Source of the DNA: Solobacterium sp.
Lineage (GTDB): Bacteria; Bacillota_I; Bacilli_A; Erysipelotrichales; Erysipelotrichaceae
DNA length: 64,000 nucleotides
Direction: 5' to 3'
NCBI GenBank assembly: GCA_017404505.1
Contig: JAFRCE010000018.1
Coordinates: 88,781 to 152,780, forward strand
Shown here: piece after piece, positions 8,677 to 17,881 of the stretch
Layout of the letters: every line of letters begins with the position of its first letter
Position numbering within the stretch: the stretch's first letter is position 1
Notes under the pieces: generated by a model
Database searches by the model: none
Seen by the model: the letters and a program-made list of their open reading frames with translations, nothing else
What the model was told of the DNA's origin: nothing
Translations under genes and position numbers: made by a program

Positions 8677-9370
8677 TTTTAACACCTCCGAAACGGCGGT
8701 CACGGCCGGAATATTCGTCCAGACATCTCTTCAGCACTTCCGGTGTGAACTCCGGCCAGGATACCGGCACGAAAGCGAGTTCCGCGTAGGCGATCTGCCA
8801 GAGCAGATAATTGGAAATGCGCAGTTCACCGCTCGTGCGGATCAGAAGATCGACCGGCGGGAAATCCTTTGTCATCAGATACTGCTCGAATTCGTCAGTG
8901 TCGATGCCAAGTTCCTTCTTTCCTTCCAGAACATCCTTCGCATAGGCATTGGCAGCCAGAACGATTTCCCGCTGCGAGCCGTAGTTCATGCAGATGTTCA
9001 GATTGAGACCGGTATTGTTCCGTGACTCGTCCATCGCGTCACGAAGTACTTTTTCGGTATTCTTCGGCAGTTTATCCAGCTCGCCGATGATGTTCATACG
9101 GTAACCGCGGTCAAGAAACTCCTGCATGTATTTCTTAAAGAAGACTGCCGGCAGCTTCATGATGTAGTTGACTTCATCCGCCGAACGCTTCCAGTTTTCA
9201 GTGGAAAAAGCATATAAGGTCAGATATTTCACGCCCAGTTCATTGGCGGCGATGGCAATGGTACGGACATTGTCAGCCCCGACCAGATGACCGGCGGTGC
9301 GCGGCTTGCCCTGCGCTTTCGCCCAGCGGCCGTTGCCGTCCATAATGATCGCTACATGTTCACACCCCAT
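8669..9370 (-). CDS. uppS: Undecaprenyl diphosphate synthase (cis-prenyltransferase)
   Basis: 233 residues. Adds IPP units in cis to farnesyl diphosphate to make the lipid carrier of peptidoglycan and teichoic acid synthesis. Catalytic Asp11 lies in IIMDGNGRWAK. The substrate region LTLYAFSTENWKR and the C-terminal RTSGELRISNYLLWQ and GRDRRFGG signatures are intact. Strong GGGAGGTG upstream of the ATG. First gene of the uppS-cdsA-dxr-rseP run. A TATAAT at 9395-9400 suggests it has its own promoter, separating it from the ABC exporter gene upstream. Confidence 0.97.
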   Translation of the reverse strand: MGCEHVAIIMDGNGRWAKAQGKPRTAGHLVGADNVRTIAIAANELGVKYLTLYAFSTENWKRSADEVNYIMKLPAVFFKKYMQEFLDRGYRMNIIGELDKLPKNTEKVLRDAMDESRNNTGLNLNICMNYGSQREIVLAANAYAKDVLEGKKELGIDTDEFEQYLMTKDFPPVDLLIRTSGELRISNYLLWQIAYAELAFVPVSWPEFTPEVLKRCLDEYSGRDRRFGGVKSE

Positions 9371-9394
9371 AGTGCACCTCCCTGAATCCTCTTC

Positions 9395-9400
9395 ATTATA
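9395..9400 (-). promoter_or_regulatory. Possible -10 box for uppS
   Basis: A perfect TATAAT on the minus strand, 25 bases before the uppS start. I do not see a convincing -35 at 16-18 bases, so this is tentative. Confidence 0.4.
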
Positions 9401-9427
9401 GCCTGTTTCTTGTCTTTACACATCACG

Positions 9428-12400
9428 TTATTCGGAGCGCAGCGCTTCCACCGGGTCCTTGCCGGCGGCGCTGCGGGCTGGGATCAGACCGCCGATCAGC
9501 GTCAGTATGACACTGATGATGACCAGGATGACACCGGCTTCAAACGGCAGGAACGCATTGATGTTCGGATTGCCGGACACGTGGTGGATCACCGCGTTGA
9601 TCGGCACCAGCAGCAGTAACGTGATGCCGACACCGAGCAGACCGGCCAGCAGACCGATGATGAACGTCTCGGCATTGAAGACTTCCGAGATGTTGCGCTT
9701 GGATGCGCCGATGGCCCGCAGAATACCGATTTCCTTGATTCTTTCCAGAACGGAAATATAGGTGATGATGCCGATCATGATCGAGGAAACGATCAGTGAG
9801 ACAGCCACGAAAGCGATCAGAACATAGGAAATCGTATCGATGATCGTCGTCACGGAAGACATCAGGGTGCCGACGACGTCCGTATAGGAAACGATTCTGT
9901 CCTCCTGGCCGCTGTCTTCCATATCCTGATTGTAGTTATCCAGAATACGCAGCACTTCCGTCTTGGCGTCGAAGTCGCGCGGATAGATGGAAACGGTATA
10001 CGGCTCGCTGAGATCGGCATAGCCGAGCTTGCGCAGGTTGCCGTCATAGGTCGCTCGTTCCGTCGACATCATGGACATCATCAGATCGCGCATCGATTCT
10101 TCGTCCATGCCGAACGAAATGGCGTTTTCAAACGCGTCGGTATTGACCGAGAAAGCCGATGCGAAGCCGTCCGAGAGCTGCGTCATTTTACTGCTTAACG
10201 CATTGGCCAGACCGCCGGCCATCTGTTCCATCATGCGCTGCACGCCATTGGCGATCGAACTCTCAAGCGCCGAGGCGTAGCCCTGCATGGCGGCCGAAAG
10301 ATTGGCGGCCAGTTTTGCCTGGATATCGCTCAGGTTGGTGATCGACGCGAGGATACCTTCCCGCAGTATCGTCTGTGTCTCGCTTTTGTTCAGATATTCC
10401 GAGAACGTCTCAGCCAGACGGGACGGATCCGGTTTGCTGTTTTCCTTCGCATATGCGACATAGCCGTTATAGAGAGCTTCGGAAAGCTCCTGAATGTCCT
10501 CTTCTTCGATTTCCACCGGTCTCACCAGGCCAGGCAGTCCCTGCGCGATCAGGGCGCGGGCTTCCTCGGTGGCGAGATAAGCCGGAAAATCACGGAACGG
10601 ATCGGCCGGATCAGGAATGATGCCCTGATCAATCAGATACTGTGAATAGCCGGCATTCAGGCTGACGATCAGTTCGGTTACCTTCTCTGCATCGATCAGG
10701 TCTTCCTCACCGATGATCTTCTGCAGTTCCTCTTCCAGTACGGCGGTGCCTTCTGGTGTGCGCAGATAGTCGGCGAACGATTCTGCCAGATGGGTGTAAT
10801 CACGGCTCGGATCAAGTGTCTTCGTATAGTCGGCGAAGCCGGTCATCAGCTTTTCCGCCGTTTCCTGCACCTTCTCGAAATCCATTTTGATTTCCACACC
10901 CTTCAGCAGCGCGGCAATATCGATGTTCTTCATTTCCGGCAGATCGAGCGAGAAACCGGACATGTCAACAGCCCCGGCCAGATTCAGATCAGAGAAGTCA
11001 ATGTTCAGCTTTGATGTATCGAAATTGAACGCCGATTCAAACGCGTTGGCGTCGACGCTGAAAAGCCTGCTCATGTCAAAGCCGGAAGAAGCCGGATCGT
11101 CAAAGGACTTGCCGGTGAAAATATTGATGTCCTTCTTCTCCCTCTGCTGCTTCAGCGCCTCACTGCCGGAAGCCATGTTGACGACATGGGAAACCAGATC
11201 CTGCGGATAGCAGATACCCTGATAAAGCATCGCCGCCGTCGCCCCTTCCTTCGGTTTGACGACACCGACGACCTTCAGATCTTCGCCCGCTTCCACGACG
11301 GAACGCATGTAGTTCTCGTCATTCTGCTTGTCGACCCAGACATTGTATTCACTGTCATAGGTGTAATACGACGAACTGCTGACCAGTTTAAAAGAGACAT
11401 CCAGGAAATCCTCATAGTCGAGGATCATGCGCTCATGGGTAGTGGCGTCGTAGGTTTCTTCCGCGAAGGAGCGGATCACTTTTTCCAGCTCGGCGGGATC
11501 GCGGAAACCCATCGCGTAGAGCACGAAGTCACTGACACCGCCGGAAGACGTCAGAACGACGATGCATTCGTTATACTTTTCCGGCCATTTACCGGCCAGG
11601 ACTTCATACTGATTTTTATACAGTTCTTCGTTGACCGGGATCGGATAGAAGATATTGGTGCTCATGGCGGTGGCCATCAGTGAGTTGGACGAACCGCCCG
11701 AGCCGATGCCGATCGAGGCGAAGGAATCATCCGGATTGACCCGGCGGATCTTTCCTTTATAGATCTGCCAGACCTGCGGCTCGACGCTGTAGGCGTATTC
11801 CACCGCCTTGGCGTAATCGAGAATGTGGCTTTCCGGTGAATCGAGGAAGCGTTTCAGGGAACCGAGGTCATTATTGTTGAAGCCGGCGAACATGCGGGTC
11901 ACCATCTGCAGTTCTCTTGCCTTGTCGGTGACTTCCTCCGGCGCGTCTTCTTCCGAGACACTGCTGTTGCGGGCGATCATCGAAGTGAAATCCAGAGCCA
12001 TGCCGGTGATCTGCACGGGATATTCCGACATCGTCTCCTCTTCAATACTTCGGATATAGGCGTTGACACCGTTGGAAAGCGACAGGATCAGAGCGATGCC
12101 GATGATGCCGATGGAACCGGCAAAGGCAACCAGAAAAGTCCTGCCCTTCTTGGTGCGCAGGTTATTGAAACTCAGTGACAAAGCGGTCAGCAGCGACATC
12201 GAAGCACGGCCGAGATTGCGGCTGACGGTTTCCCCTTCTTCCACGTCATAGGGATCGCTGTCCGATATGATGACACCGTCCTTGAGCCGGACGATACGGG
12301 TGGCATACTGCTCGGCCAGTTCGGGGTTATGGGTGACCATCACGACCAGCCGGTCTTTGGCGACTTCCTTCAGCAGGTCCATGACCTGGATGGATGTCTC

Positions 12401-12922
12401 CGAATCCAGAGCGCCGGTCGGCTCGTCAGCCAGCAGAATATCCGGATCGTTGACCAGAGCTCTCGCCAGGGCGACACGCTGCATCTGACCGCCTGACATC
12501 TGATTCGGCTTCTTATGAAGCTGATCGCCGAGTCCGACCTTTTCCAGTGCTTCGGCGGCCCGTTTCGTCCGTTCGCCTTTCGAGACGCCGGAGATCGTCA
12601 GAGCCAGTTCCACATTGGCCAGGATCGTCTGATGCGGAATAAGATTATAGGACTGAAACACAAAACCGACCGAATGGTTTCGATACGAATCCCAGTCCCG
12701 GTCTGTGTAGTTTTTCGTGGATATATCGTTGATGATCAGATCGCCGCTGTCATAGCGGTCAAGACCGCCAATAATATTAAGCATCGTGGTCTTGCCGGAG
12801 CCGGAAGGTCCCAGCACGGCAACGAATTCATTTTCTCTCAGATTCAGTGATACATGGTTCAAGGCGGTCTGTTTCAGATCACCGGTGATATAAGTTTTGC
12901 AGATATCTTTCAGTTTAAGCAT
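9428..12922 (-). CDS. MacB-type ABC exporter fusion: ATPase plus FtsX-like permease with large extracytoplasmic domain
   Basis: 1164 residues, much longer than usual MacB (about 650). The N-terminal ATPase (about 1-225) has Walker A GPSGSGKTT, signature MSGGQMQRVALARAL and Walker B ILLADEPTGALD, most like the LolD group. It is followed by a first membrane segment (about 255-280), about 690 extracytoplasmic residues with many coiled-coil-like stretches, and a C-terminal three-helix FtsX domain (VLERIKEIGILRAIGASKR). Proteins of this type do mechanotransmission or export of peptides or lipids; the substrate is unknown. The ATG lacks a clear ribosome site; a weak TGGACG-17-TAAAAT upstream would give a very short leader. 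It sits between frr and uppS, which are normally adjacent. Confidence 0.9.
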   Translation of the reverse strand: MLKLKDICKTYITGDLKQTALNHVSLNLRENEFVAVLGPSGSGKTTMLNIIGGLDRYDSGDLIINDISTKNYTDRDWDSYRNHSVGFVFQSYNLIPHQTILANVELALTISGVSKGERTKRAAEALEKVGLGDQLHKKPNQMSGGQMQRVALARALVNDPDILLADEPTGALDSETSIQVMDLLKEVAKDRLVVMVTHNPELAEQYATRIVRLKDGVIISDSDPYDVEEGETVSRNLGRASMSLLTALSLSFNNLRTKKGRTFLVAFAGSIGIIGIALILSLSNGVNAYIRSIEEETMSEYPVQITGMALDFTSMIARNSSVSEEDAPEEVTDKARELQMVTRMFAGFNNNDLGSLKRFLDSPESHILDYAKAVEYAYSVEPQVWQIYKGKIRRVNPDDSFASIGIGSGGSSNSLMATAMSTNIFYPIPVNEELYKNQYEVLAGKWPEKYNECIVVLTSSGGVSDFVLYAMGFRDPAELEKVIRSFAEETYDATTHERMILDYEDFLDVSFKLVSSSSYYTYDSEYNVWVDKQNDENYMRSVVEAGEDLKVVGVVKPKEGATAAMLYQGICYPQDLVSHVVNMASGSEALKQQREKKDINIFTGKSFDDPASSGFDMSRLFSVDANAFESAFNFDTSKLNIDFSDLNLAGAVDMSGFSLDLPEMKNIDIAALLKGVEIKMDFEKVQETAEKLMTGFADYTKTLDPSRDYTHLAESFADYLRTPEGTAVLEEELQKIIGEEDLIDAEKVTELIVSLNAGYSQYLIDQGIIPDPADPFRDFPAYLATEEARALIAQGLPGLVRPVEIEEEDIQELSEALYNGYVAYAKENSKPDPSRLAETFSEYLNKSETQTILREGILASITNLSDIQAKLAANLSAAMQGYASALESSIANGVQRMMEQMAGGLANALSSKMTQLSDGFASAFSVNTDAFENAISFGMDEESMRDLMMSMMSTERATYDGNLRKLGYADLSEPYTVSIYPRDFDAKTEVLRILDNYNQDMEDSGQEDRIVSYTDVVGTLMSSVTTIIDTISYVLIAFVAVSLIVSSIMIGIITYISVLERIKEIGILRAIGASKRNISEVFNAETFIIGLLAGLLGVGITLLLLVPINAVIHHVSGNPNINAFLPFEAGVILVIISVILTLIGGLIPARSAAGKDPVEALRSE

Positions 12923-12988
12923 ATTTTTGACAGTAACATTTTACCTTCACGGACAACCTCCGTCCATTGTTTTCATCCCGCCTTCCGA

Positions 12989-13020
12989 TAAAAAGAAAAG
13001 AATGTCGTACGACATTCCTT
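12989..13020 (-). terminator. Intrinsic terminator after frr
   Basis: An 18-base perfect palindrome (13000-13017, arms GAATGTCGT) followed on the minus strand by TTTTCTTTTT. It ends the pyrH-frr transcript. Confidence 0.9.
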
Positions 13021-13028
13021 CCGGTTCA

Positions 13029-13577
13029 TTATACGGTCAGAACTTCCTTGTTCTTGGCGTCAGCGATCTGATCGATCTTCTTGACGTATTTGTCCGTCAG
13101 CTTCTGAACTTCCTTTTCCGCATCCTTCTGGGTATCCTCGTCCATCGTCTCGTCTTTCTTGACGGCTGTCATGGCATCGCGGCGGATGTTGCGGATCTGG
13201 ACTTTCGCTTCTTCGGCAAGCTTGGAAACCTTCTTGGTCATTTCCTTACGGGTGTCACCGGTCAGCTTCGGAACCGTCAGACGGATCACGGAACCGTCGT
13301 TCTGCGGAGCGATGCCGAGGTCAGCCTGGTTGCAAGCCTTTTCAATATCACGCAGGGAAGACGGATCGTACGGCTTGATGACCAGCGTTCTTCCTTCGAC
13401 GACGGAAATGCCGGCGATCTGGTTCAGCGGTGTCGGCGATCCGTAATAATCCACTTTAACCTTGTTCAGCATGTTGGCATTGGCCATGCCGGTACGTACT
13501 GAATTCAGTTCAGACTGAAAATGCTCAATTGCTTTGTCCATGCGTTTGCTGCTGGTGTCAATGATTTCGTAACTCAT
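13029..13577 (-). CDS. frr: Ribosome recycling factor
   Basis: 182 residues, the normal length. With EF-G it splits post-termination ribosomes. Typical N-terminus (RMDKAIEHFQSELNSVRTG), then VDYYGSPTPLNQIA and a long charged C-terminal helical region. AGGGAGG lies 9 bases before the ATG. Only 3 bases separate it from the pyrH stop, and a strong terminator follows. Confidence 0.98.
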   Translation of the reverse strand: MSYEIIDTSSKRMDKAIEHFQSELNSVRTGMANANMLNKVKVDYYGSPTPLNQIAGISVVEGRTLVIKPYDPSSLRDIEKACNQADLGIAPQNDGSVIRLTVPKLTGDTRKEMTKKVSKLAEEAKVQIRNIRRDAMTAVKKDETMDEDTQKDAEKEVQKLTDKYVKKIDQIADAKNKEVLTV

Positions 13578-13580
13578 GTT

Positions 13581-14291
13581 TTATTCCTCCCTGGAGATCA
13601 CTGTACCGATTTTCTCGCCTTTGATGGCTCTGAGAATATTTCCGCTTTCATTCATATTGAAAACGAGAAGTTCGACGTTATTGTCCATGCACATGCTGGC
13701 GGCCGTGCTGTCAATGACCTGCAGGCCTTCATTCAGCATGTCCATAAAGGACAGATGTTCATATTTCTTCGCATTCGGGTCAACCTTCGGATCGGCGGAA
13801 TAGACACCGTCAACACCGTTCTTGGCCATCAGAATAACTTCCGCCTTGATTTCACTGGCTCGTAAAGCAGCCGTCGTATCCGTGGAGAAGTACGGACTTC
13901 CGGTACCGCCGCCAAAAATCACGACCCGGCCTTTTTCCAGATGTCTGTCCGCTCTTCTGACAATGAACGGCTCAGCCACTTTCGGCATGTCAATGGATGT
14001 CTGTACCCGGGTATCTACCCCGACAGCCTCAAGAGCCGCCTGAATGGCAAGCGCGTTGATGATCGTCGCCAGCATGCCCATATAGTCACCCTGCACACGG
14101 TCAATACCGATTTCCGATACTGTCTTGCCGCGGATGAAATTGCCGCCGCCGACTACGATGGCGATCTCGACGCCCAGCGCCTGGGCTTCCTTGATCTCCA
14201 TTGCCAGATTATGCAGAACTTCCGGATCAAAATTCTTTTCCTTACCGGCCAGCGCTTCACCGCTCAGTTTCAACAGAACACGTTTATACAT
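13581..14291 (-). CDS. pyrH: UMP kinase
   Basis: 236 residues of the amino-acid-kinase fold. Phosphorylates UMP to UDP and is regulated by GTP and UTP in bacteria. Motifs include LKLSGEAL at the N-terminus, [10 protein letters not shown], and the C-terminal GTVIS. GGAGG precedes the ATG and an extended -10 (TGCTATAAT, 14324-14332) lies about 40 bases upstream. Followed 3 bases later by frr, as in most Firmicutes. Confidence 0.97.
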   Translation of the reverse strand: MYKRVLLKLSGEALAGKEKNFDPEVLHNLAMEIKEAQALGVEIAIVVGGGNFIRGKTVSEIGIDRVQGDYMGMLATIINALAIQAALEAVGVDTRVQTSIDMPKVAEPFIVRRADRHLEKGRVVIFGGGTGSPYFSTDTTAALRASEIKAEVILMAKNGVDGVYSADPKVDPNAKKYEHLSFMDMLNEGLQVIDSTAASMCMDNNVELLVFNMNESGNILRAIKGEKIGTVISREE

Positions 14292-14323
14292 GATCGTTTC
14301 GCCTCCAATTTTTCACTGTTACC

Positions 14324-14332
14324 ATTATAGCA
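14324..14332 (-). promoter_or_regulatory. Extended -10 promoter of pyrH-frr
   Basis: TGCTATAAT on the minus strand, about 33 bases from the pyrH start. The -35 is poor, as is common with extended -10 promoters. Confidence 0.65.
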
Positions 14333-14348
14333 AACCATGACTCTGTTT

Positions 14349-14939
14349 TCATTTTTTATTTCTGCCGTACAGCCGGCGGAAAAGAACAGAGAGAGAACGC
14401 ATCTTCTGAGGCAAGGATACCTTCGCCATGTAGGCCTCGTCCCAGCGCGGATCCAGCACGACGGTTTCCCCTTTCAGCCCATAATTCCGCAGCGCGTTTT
14501 CGATGTCTTCGATGTTGTTTTCATAGCCCTTGCGGGGCAGCGGAATCTTCAGGATGCGCAGCACGTCCGCCACAAAGCTCATGCAGTTATAACCATTGCG
14601 GTTTTTGTGGCCGCGGCTGATCGGCATCAGGATCATATCCAGAACGTCGAACGGACAGTCGCTGACGGATGCTGCGAAAGCCTCGATTTTTCCCTTTTCT
14701 TCCTCGCTGATTGGCAGCCGGTAGATCCTGACTTCCACTTTCTCATAGGCGAAGTAAGCAAGCTTCTCCTCGGTAAAACCGGCATCGAAGGGATCATGAA
14801 ATTTCCGGCGGGAAAAGGAAAAGTAGTTTTCGCCGTCAAAACTCAAAGTGACATGGGTATATGGATACGGCATCAGAAGCCTTCCCAGCCGGCCGATCGC
14901 TGAATTGGATTTTTCAAACAGAATATACAGTTCAGGCAT
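14349..14939 (-). CDS. Uncharacterised protein, possibly a circularly permuted NlpC/P60-like hydrolase
   Basis: 196 residues from ATG 14939, which overlaps the stop of the radical-SAM gene and has GGGGTG upstream; the open frame to 15014 lies inside that gene. An early His (YPYTHVTLSF) and a late Cys (NGYNCMSFVADVL) have the order seen in permuted papain-fold proteins (YiiX/LRAT type), with His before Cys. There is no signal peptide or membrane segment. Third gene of a tightly coupled operon with a radical-SAM enzyme and an acyltransferase. The fold assignment is inference from the motif pattern only. No function is claimed. Confidence 0.6.
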   Translation of the reverse strand: MPELYILFEKSNSAIGRLGRLLMPYPYTHVTLSFDGENYFSFSRRKFHDPFDAGFTEEKLAYFAYEKVEVRIYRLPISEEEKGKIEAFAASVSDCPFDVLDMILMPISRGHKNRNGYNCMSFVADVLRILKIPLPRKGYENNIEDIENALRNYGLKGETVVLDPRWDEAYMAKVSLPQKMRSLSVLFRRLYGRNKK

Positions 14940-16251
14940 CTTCTTCACCCCGGTGCAGGATCGTTCTGAGAAACGAACGGATATAGCTGCCGTAATCAAG
15001 GAAATCATACACACCGTCCCGCTGCGCTTTCAGAAAGAGACGGATCAGAAGAACATAGTAATGGAAGTACCACTGACGCACGCTGAGATGGACGGGTTTG
15101 GCTACCAGATGCAGGTAGTCGAAATGCGTCATGTCGTCGGTGATGTATTCGGCATCGCTGATGCCGATCTCCGGCGTATAGATGGAAACCGCGACATGCT
15201 TCAGATCATGTTTCACGATATAGCGGTACAGCTGCCGGAAGTCCCTGCCGCGCCAGTCAAGACCGAGGATGAACATCGCCATCAGCCGCACCCCGTGTTT
15301 CTGACATACGGCAATGCATTGCTCGTTGACGGCGGCGGTATTGCGCTTGTTATAGGAGTCCAGGCGGCTGTCACTGATATCCTCCAGGCCGCACAGCAGA
15401 TAGACCAGCCCGATCTTCTGAAACTCCCGGATGAGGTCTTCATGAGCGGCCGTGAAATCCGCCCGGCCATAGCAGATATACTTCCGGCGGATACCTTTAT
15501 CCCGGACCGTCTGAATGAACTGCCGGACATAGTTTTCATCAAACAGAAAATCGTCATCGACAAGGTATACGGTCTCGTTGTCATTTTCCGCGATTTCATC
15601 GACCAGATCCTTCACGTCACGGCGCGAATACACCCCGCTGTTCATATGATTCCGCAGACAGAAACGGCAGCGGTATGGGCAGGAAAAGGCACTCCGCACC
15701 CACATGGCGTGCTTCATGTCCAGATACGGATAACGGTCCGGATGCGCGTAGAAATAAGTACGGTCAGGCCACGGCATTTTCCGGATATCCACGGCTTCCT
15801 TCGCTGTGGTGTGCCAGATACCTTCTTCCTGCCAGACAAGATTGGCAGGATGCCTGTCTCCGGCGATGACAGCCGGCAGATCATAGTAGTTGAAACCGCA
15901 GAGAATCACGTCGATATAGTCTTTTTGCAGCCGTCCGGAATTGATCTGGGCATGGATGCCGCCCGCGATCACCAGACCATGGCAGCGTTCCCTGAACAGC
16001 TTCGCATATTCCAGCAGAAACGGTTCCTGAAAACAGCGGCATTCGCCGTAAAACACGTCAAACCCCTGACTGGCAAGAAAGGCCGCGAAGGATTTCCGTT
16101 CCACCTGTTTGTCAAAGATCGTAACGTCATGCCCCGCCTCTTTCAGGATCGTCATGATCCATTCCAGTTCCAGGCATTCGTTTTCGATCACACCCTGAAA
16201 ATCATACTGTGAGCGGGATTCTTCCGGCCGCACCAGCAATACCCGGCTCAT
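14932..16251 (-). CDS. B12-binding-domain radical SAM protein
   Basis: 439 residues. The N-terminal region (about 1-150, with VIAGGIHAQI) resembles a cobalamin-binding Rossmann domain. The radical-SAM cluster motif SCPYRCRFCL (CX3CX2C) is near residue 200. A TIM-barrel-like region and a C-terminal tail rich in Tyr and His follow. Class B enzymes of this type methylate unactivated carbon or do related chemistry; substrate unknown. Its ATG overlaps the acyltransferase stop (ATGA), and the next gene starts within its end. The context suggests a lipid-like or envelope substrate, but that is inference. Confidence 0.85.
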   Translation of the reverse strand: MSRVLLVRPEESRSQYDFQGVIENECLELEWIMTILKEAGHDVTIFDKQVERKSFAAFLASQGFDVFYGECRCFQEPFLLEYAKLFRERCHGLVIAGGIHAQINSGRLQKDYIDVILCGFNYYDLPAVIAGDRHPANLVWQEEGIWHTTAKEAVDIRKMPWPDRTYFYAHPDRYPYLDMKHAMWVRSAFSCPYRCRFCLRNHMNSGVYSRRDVKDLVDEIAENDNETVYLVDDDFLFDENYVRQFIQTVRDKGIRRKYICYGRADFTAAHEDLIREFQKIGLVYLLCGLEDISDSRLDSYNKRNTAAVNEQCIAVCQKHGVRLMAMFILGLDWRGRDFRQLYRYIVKHDLKHVAVSIYTPEIGISDAEYITDDMTHFDYLHLVAKPVHLSVRQWYFHYYVLLIRLFLKAQRDGVYDFLDYGSYIRSFLRTILHRGEEDA

Positions 16252-16832
16252 GTCTGATTCTCCTTCAGGAGCTTTTCGACAGCGTCGTAGAGCTTCTGAT
16301 TGGCCGCCCGGACATCCTCCTCATGTATTTCCAGAGGTTCTCCGAACACGATCTTCAGGTTTCCGGAGCGGAAGCGATAGTCGCCGACGATGCAGTACGG
16401 CAGGATCGATGTACCCGTTTCCCGGGCCAGCCGGACAGCACCTGTCTTGAACGGCAGCAGTATCTGATCTGTGTAATTGCGCGCCGCTTCCGGCGAGATA
16501 TTGATCACTTCGTCACGCAGCAGAACATCGCGGGCACTGGCATAGGCGGCCGGATTGCCGGCTGCTTCCAGATCGACCGGAATCGCTTTGATCATCCGGA
16601 AGAAAAAGCCGAACGGACCGTCAAACAGTTCACTTTTGGCCAGGGCGTGAACCGTCCGCAACGTGCTGCAGTCGACCAGAACGGGATTGAGGGCGTGTTT
16701 GTGATTACCGGCCAGGATCACCCTGCCTTTTGCCGGGATCCTCTCACGGTTCACAATGACAGGATGAAAATACATCCGGAACACGGGTGCGAACAGAAAA
16801 CGGCAGATCTGATAGGCGGTATTTTCAAGCAT
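16248..16832 (-). CDS. PlsC-like 1-acyl-glycerol-3-phosphate acyltransferase family protein with altered HX4D motif
   Basis: 194 residues with the LPLAT layout: hydrophobic N-terminus, GNHKHALNP (His44-Asn49) where the family has NHX4D, the FFFRMIKAIPVD block, and ISPEAAR (115-118) in place of the EGTR block. The catalytic Asp is therefore Asn and the second motif is degenerate, so activity may be changed or lost. No ribosome site is visible before the ATG at 16832; a TAGAAT 7 bases upstream hints at a leaderless start. First gene of the operon with the radical-SAM protein. Family assignment good, activity uncertain. Confidence 0.75.
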   Translation of the reverse strand: MLENTAYQICRFLFAPVFRMYFHPVIVNRERIPAKGRVILAGNHKHALNPVLVDCSTLRTVHALAKSELFDGPFGFFFRMIKAIPVDLEAAGNPAAYASARDVLLRDEVINISPEAARNYTDQILLPFKTGAVRLARETGTSILPYCIVGDYRFRSGNLKIVFGEPLEIHEEDVRAANQKLYDAVEKLLKENQT

Positions 16833-16946
16833 CAGTATTATTCTACATGATACCCCGCCGCACTGCCACGTTGTTGGGAAGGTATGCAGATCTTTGTGGC
16901 TTTTTCATATGCTTTCGCCTATGATGGATAGACAGGAGGATGGGAT

Positions 16947-17828
16947 ATGGAACGTTTCGGCATCGTGGATATCGGATCCAACACGATCGTGCTTCTTATT
17001 TACGAAATCAGGGACGGCAGACCGGTTACTGTCCGACACATTTCCGAACCGGCGCATCTGATCGATCATGTTCAGGAAGGCATCATGGATCAGGAAGGGA
17101 TCCGGAAAGCGCAGGAAGTTCTTCAGGAATACAGCCGCGTCATGGACGAAATGGAAGTCCGGTACAGATTCGCGGATATCACCGAACCCTGCCGGATCGA
17201 CAATCAGGATGAACTGGTCAACGCTCTGGAAGGATACGGAATCGAGATCCATCCGCTGAGCGGCTATGAGGAAGCGTATTATGACTGGTGTGGCATGCGC
17301 CTGTCCTGGCCGGATCTGCAGCATGGCATCGCTTTCGACGTTGGCGGCGGATCGACGGAAATCATCTATTTTCACAATGACATGTGTGTCGAAGCCCTCA
17401 GTTTTCCGCTCGGCTGTGTCAGACTGTTTCACCTGCCCCTCGATACAGAGGAATGCCGCAAGGAACTGATCAAAGCCCAGAATGATTTTCCTGCTCTGAA
17501 GCGCACATGCCGGGAAATCGTCGGCATCGGCGGCACGATGCGGGCAGCCGGCCTGGTTCTGAAGGAACTGTACGGCACGGATCTGACCGTCAGCGTTTCG
17601 CAGCTGAAAGAAATGTTCCGCAGGGTGCGTGAGGAAGAACCTGCCGCTGTCGCCGCGGTAAAGAACAATGTCAAGAAATCCCGTCAGCCGCTCTTTCTGC
17701 CTGGTGTCCATATGATCCTGGAAATCGCGGATATCTATCAGGCGGAAACGATCTTTATCAGCAAAACGAATATCCGGGAAGGATTCCTGCTCCATTGCCT
17801 GAAAGACACACCGTACAATTTGTATTGA
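16947..17828 (+). CDS. Ppx/GppA-family phosphatase
   Basis: 293 residues with the ASKHA fold signatures: GIVDIGSNTIVLLIYEI at the N-terminus, HPLSGYEEAYYDW, and GIAFDVGGGSTEII with the catalytic and phosphate-loop residues, then GIGGTMRA. The length matches the exopolyphosphatase/GppA catalytic domain without the C-terminal HD domain. It acts on polyphosphate or pppGpp; which one cannot be told from sequence. AGGAGG lies 8 bases before the ATG. Divergent from the acyltransferase operon. Confidence 0.93.
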   Translation: MERFGIVDIGSNTIVLLIYEIRDGRPVTVRHISEPAHLIDHVQEGIMDQEGIRKAQEVLQEYSRVMDEMEVRYRFADITEPCRIDNQDELVNALEGYGIEIHPLSGYEEAYYDWCGMRLSWPDLQHGIAFDVGGGSTEIIYFHNDMCVEALSFPLGCVRLFHLPLDTEECRKELIKAQNDFPALKRTCREIVGIGGTMRAAGLVLKELYGTDLTVSVSQLKEMFRRVREEEPAAVAAVKNNVKKSRQPLFLPGVHMILEIADIYQAETIFISKTNIREGFLLHCLKDTPYNLY

Positions 17829-17852
17829 CTGGCGGTCAGTCCGCTGTATAAT
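17825..17852 (+). promoter_or_regulatory. Promoter of the small GlsB-like gene, with operator-like dyad
   Basis: TTGACT (17825-17830), a 16-base spacer and TATAAT (17847-17852). The -35 is part of a dyad GACTG-GCGGT-CAGTC. The element resembles one at 53618-53632. Confidence 0.85.
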
Positions 17853-17881
17853 ATTACTGGAATCCAAAGGAGGATATGAAA

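Noticed and set aside
14848..16212. 454-residue plus-strand open frame
   Set aside because: Antisense to the radical-SAM gene, whose cluster motif and overlaps with neighbours are convincing.
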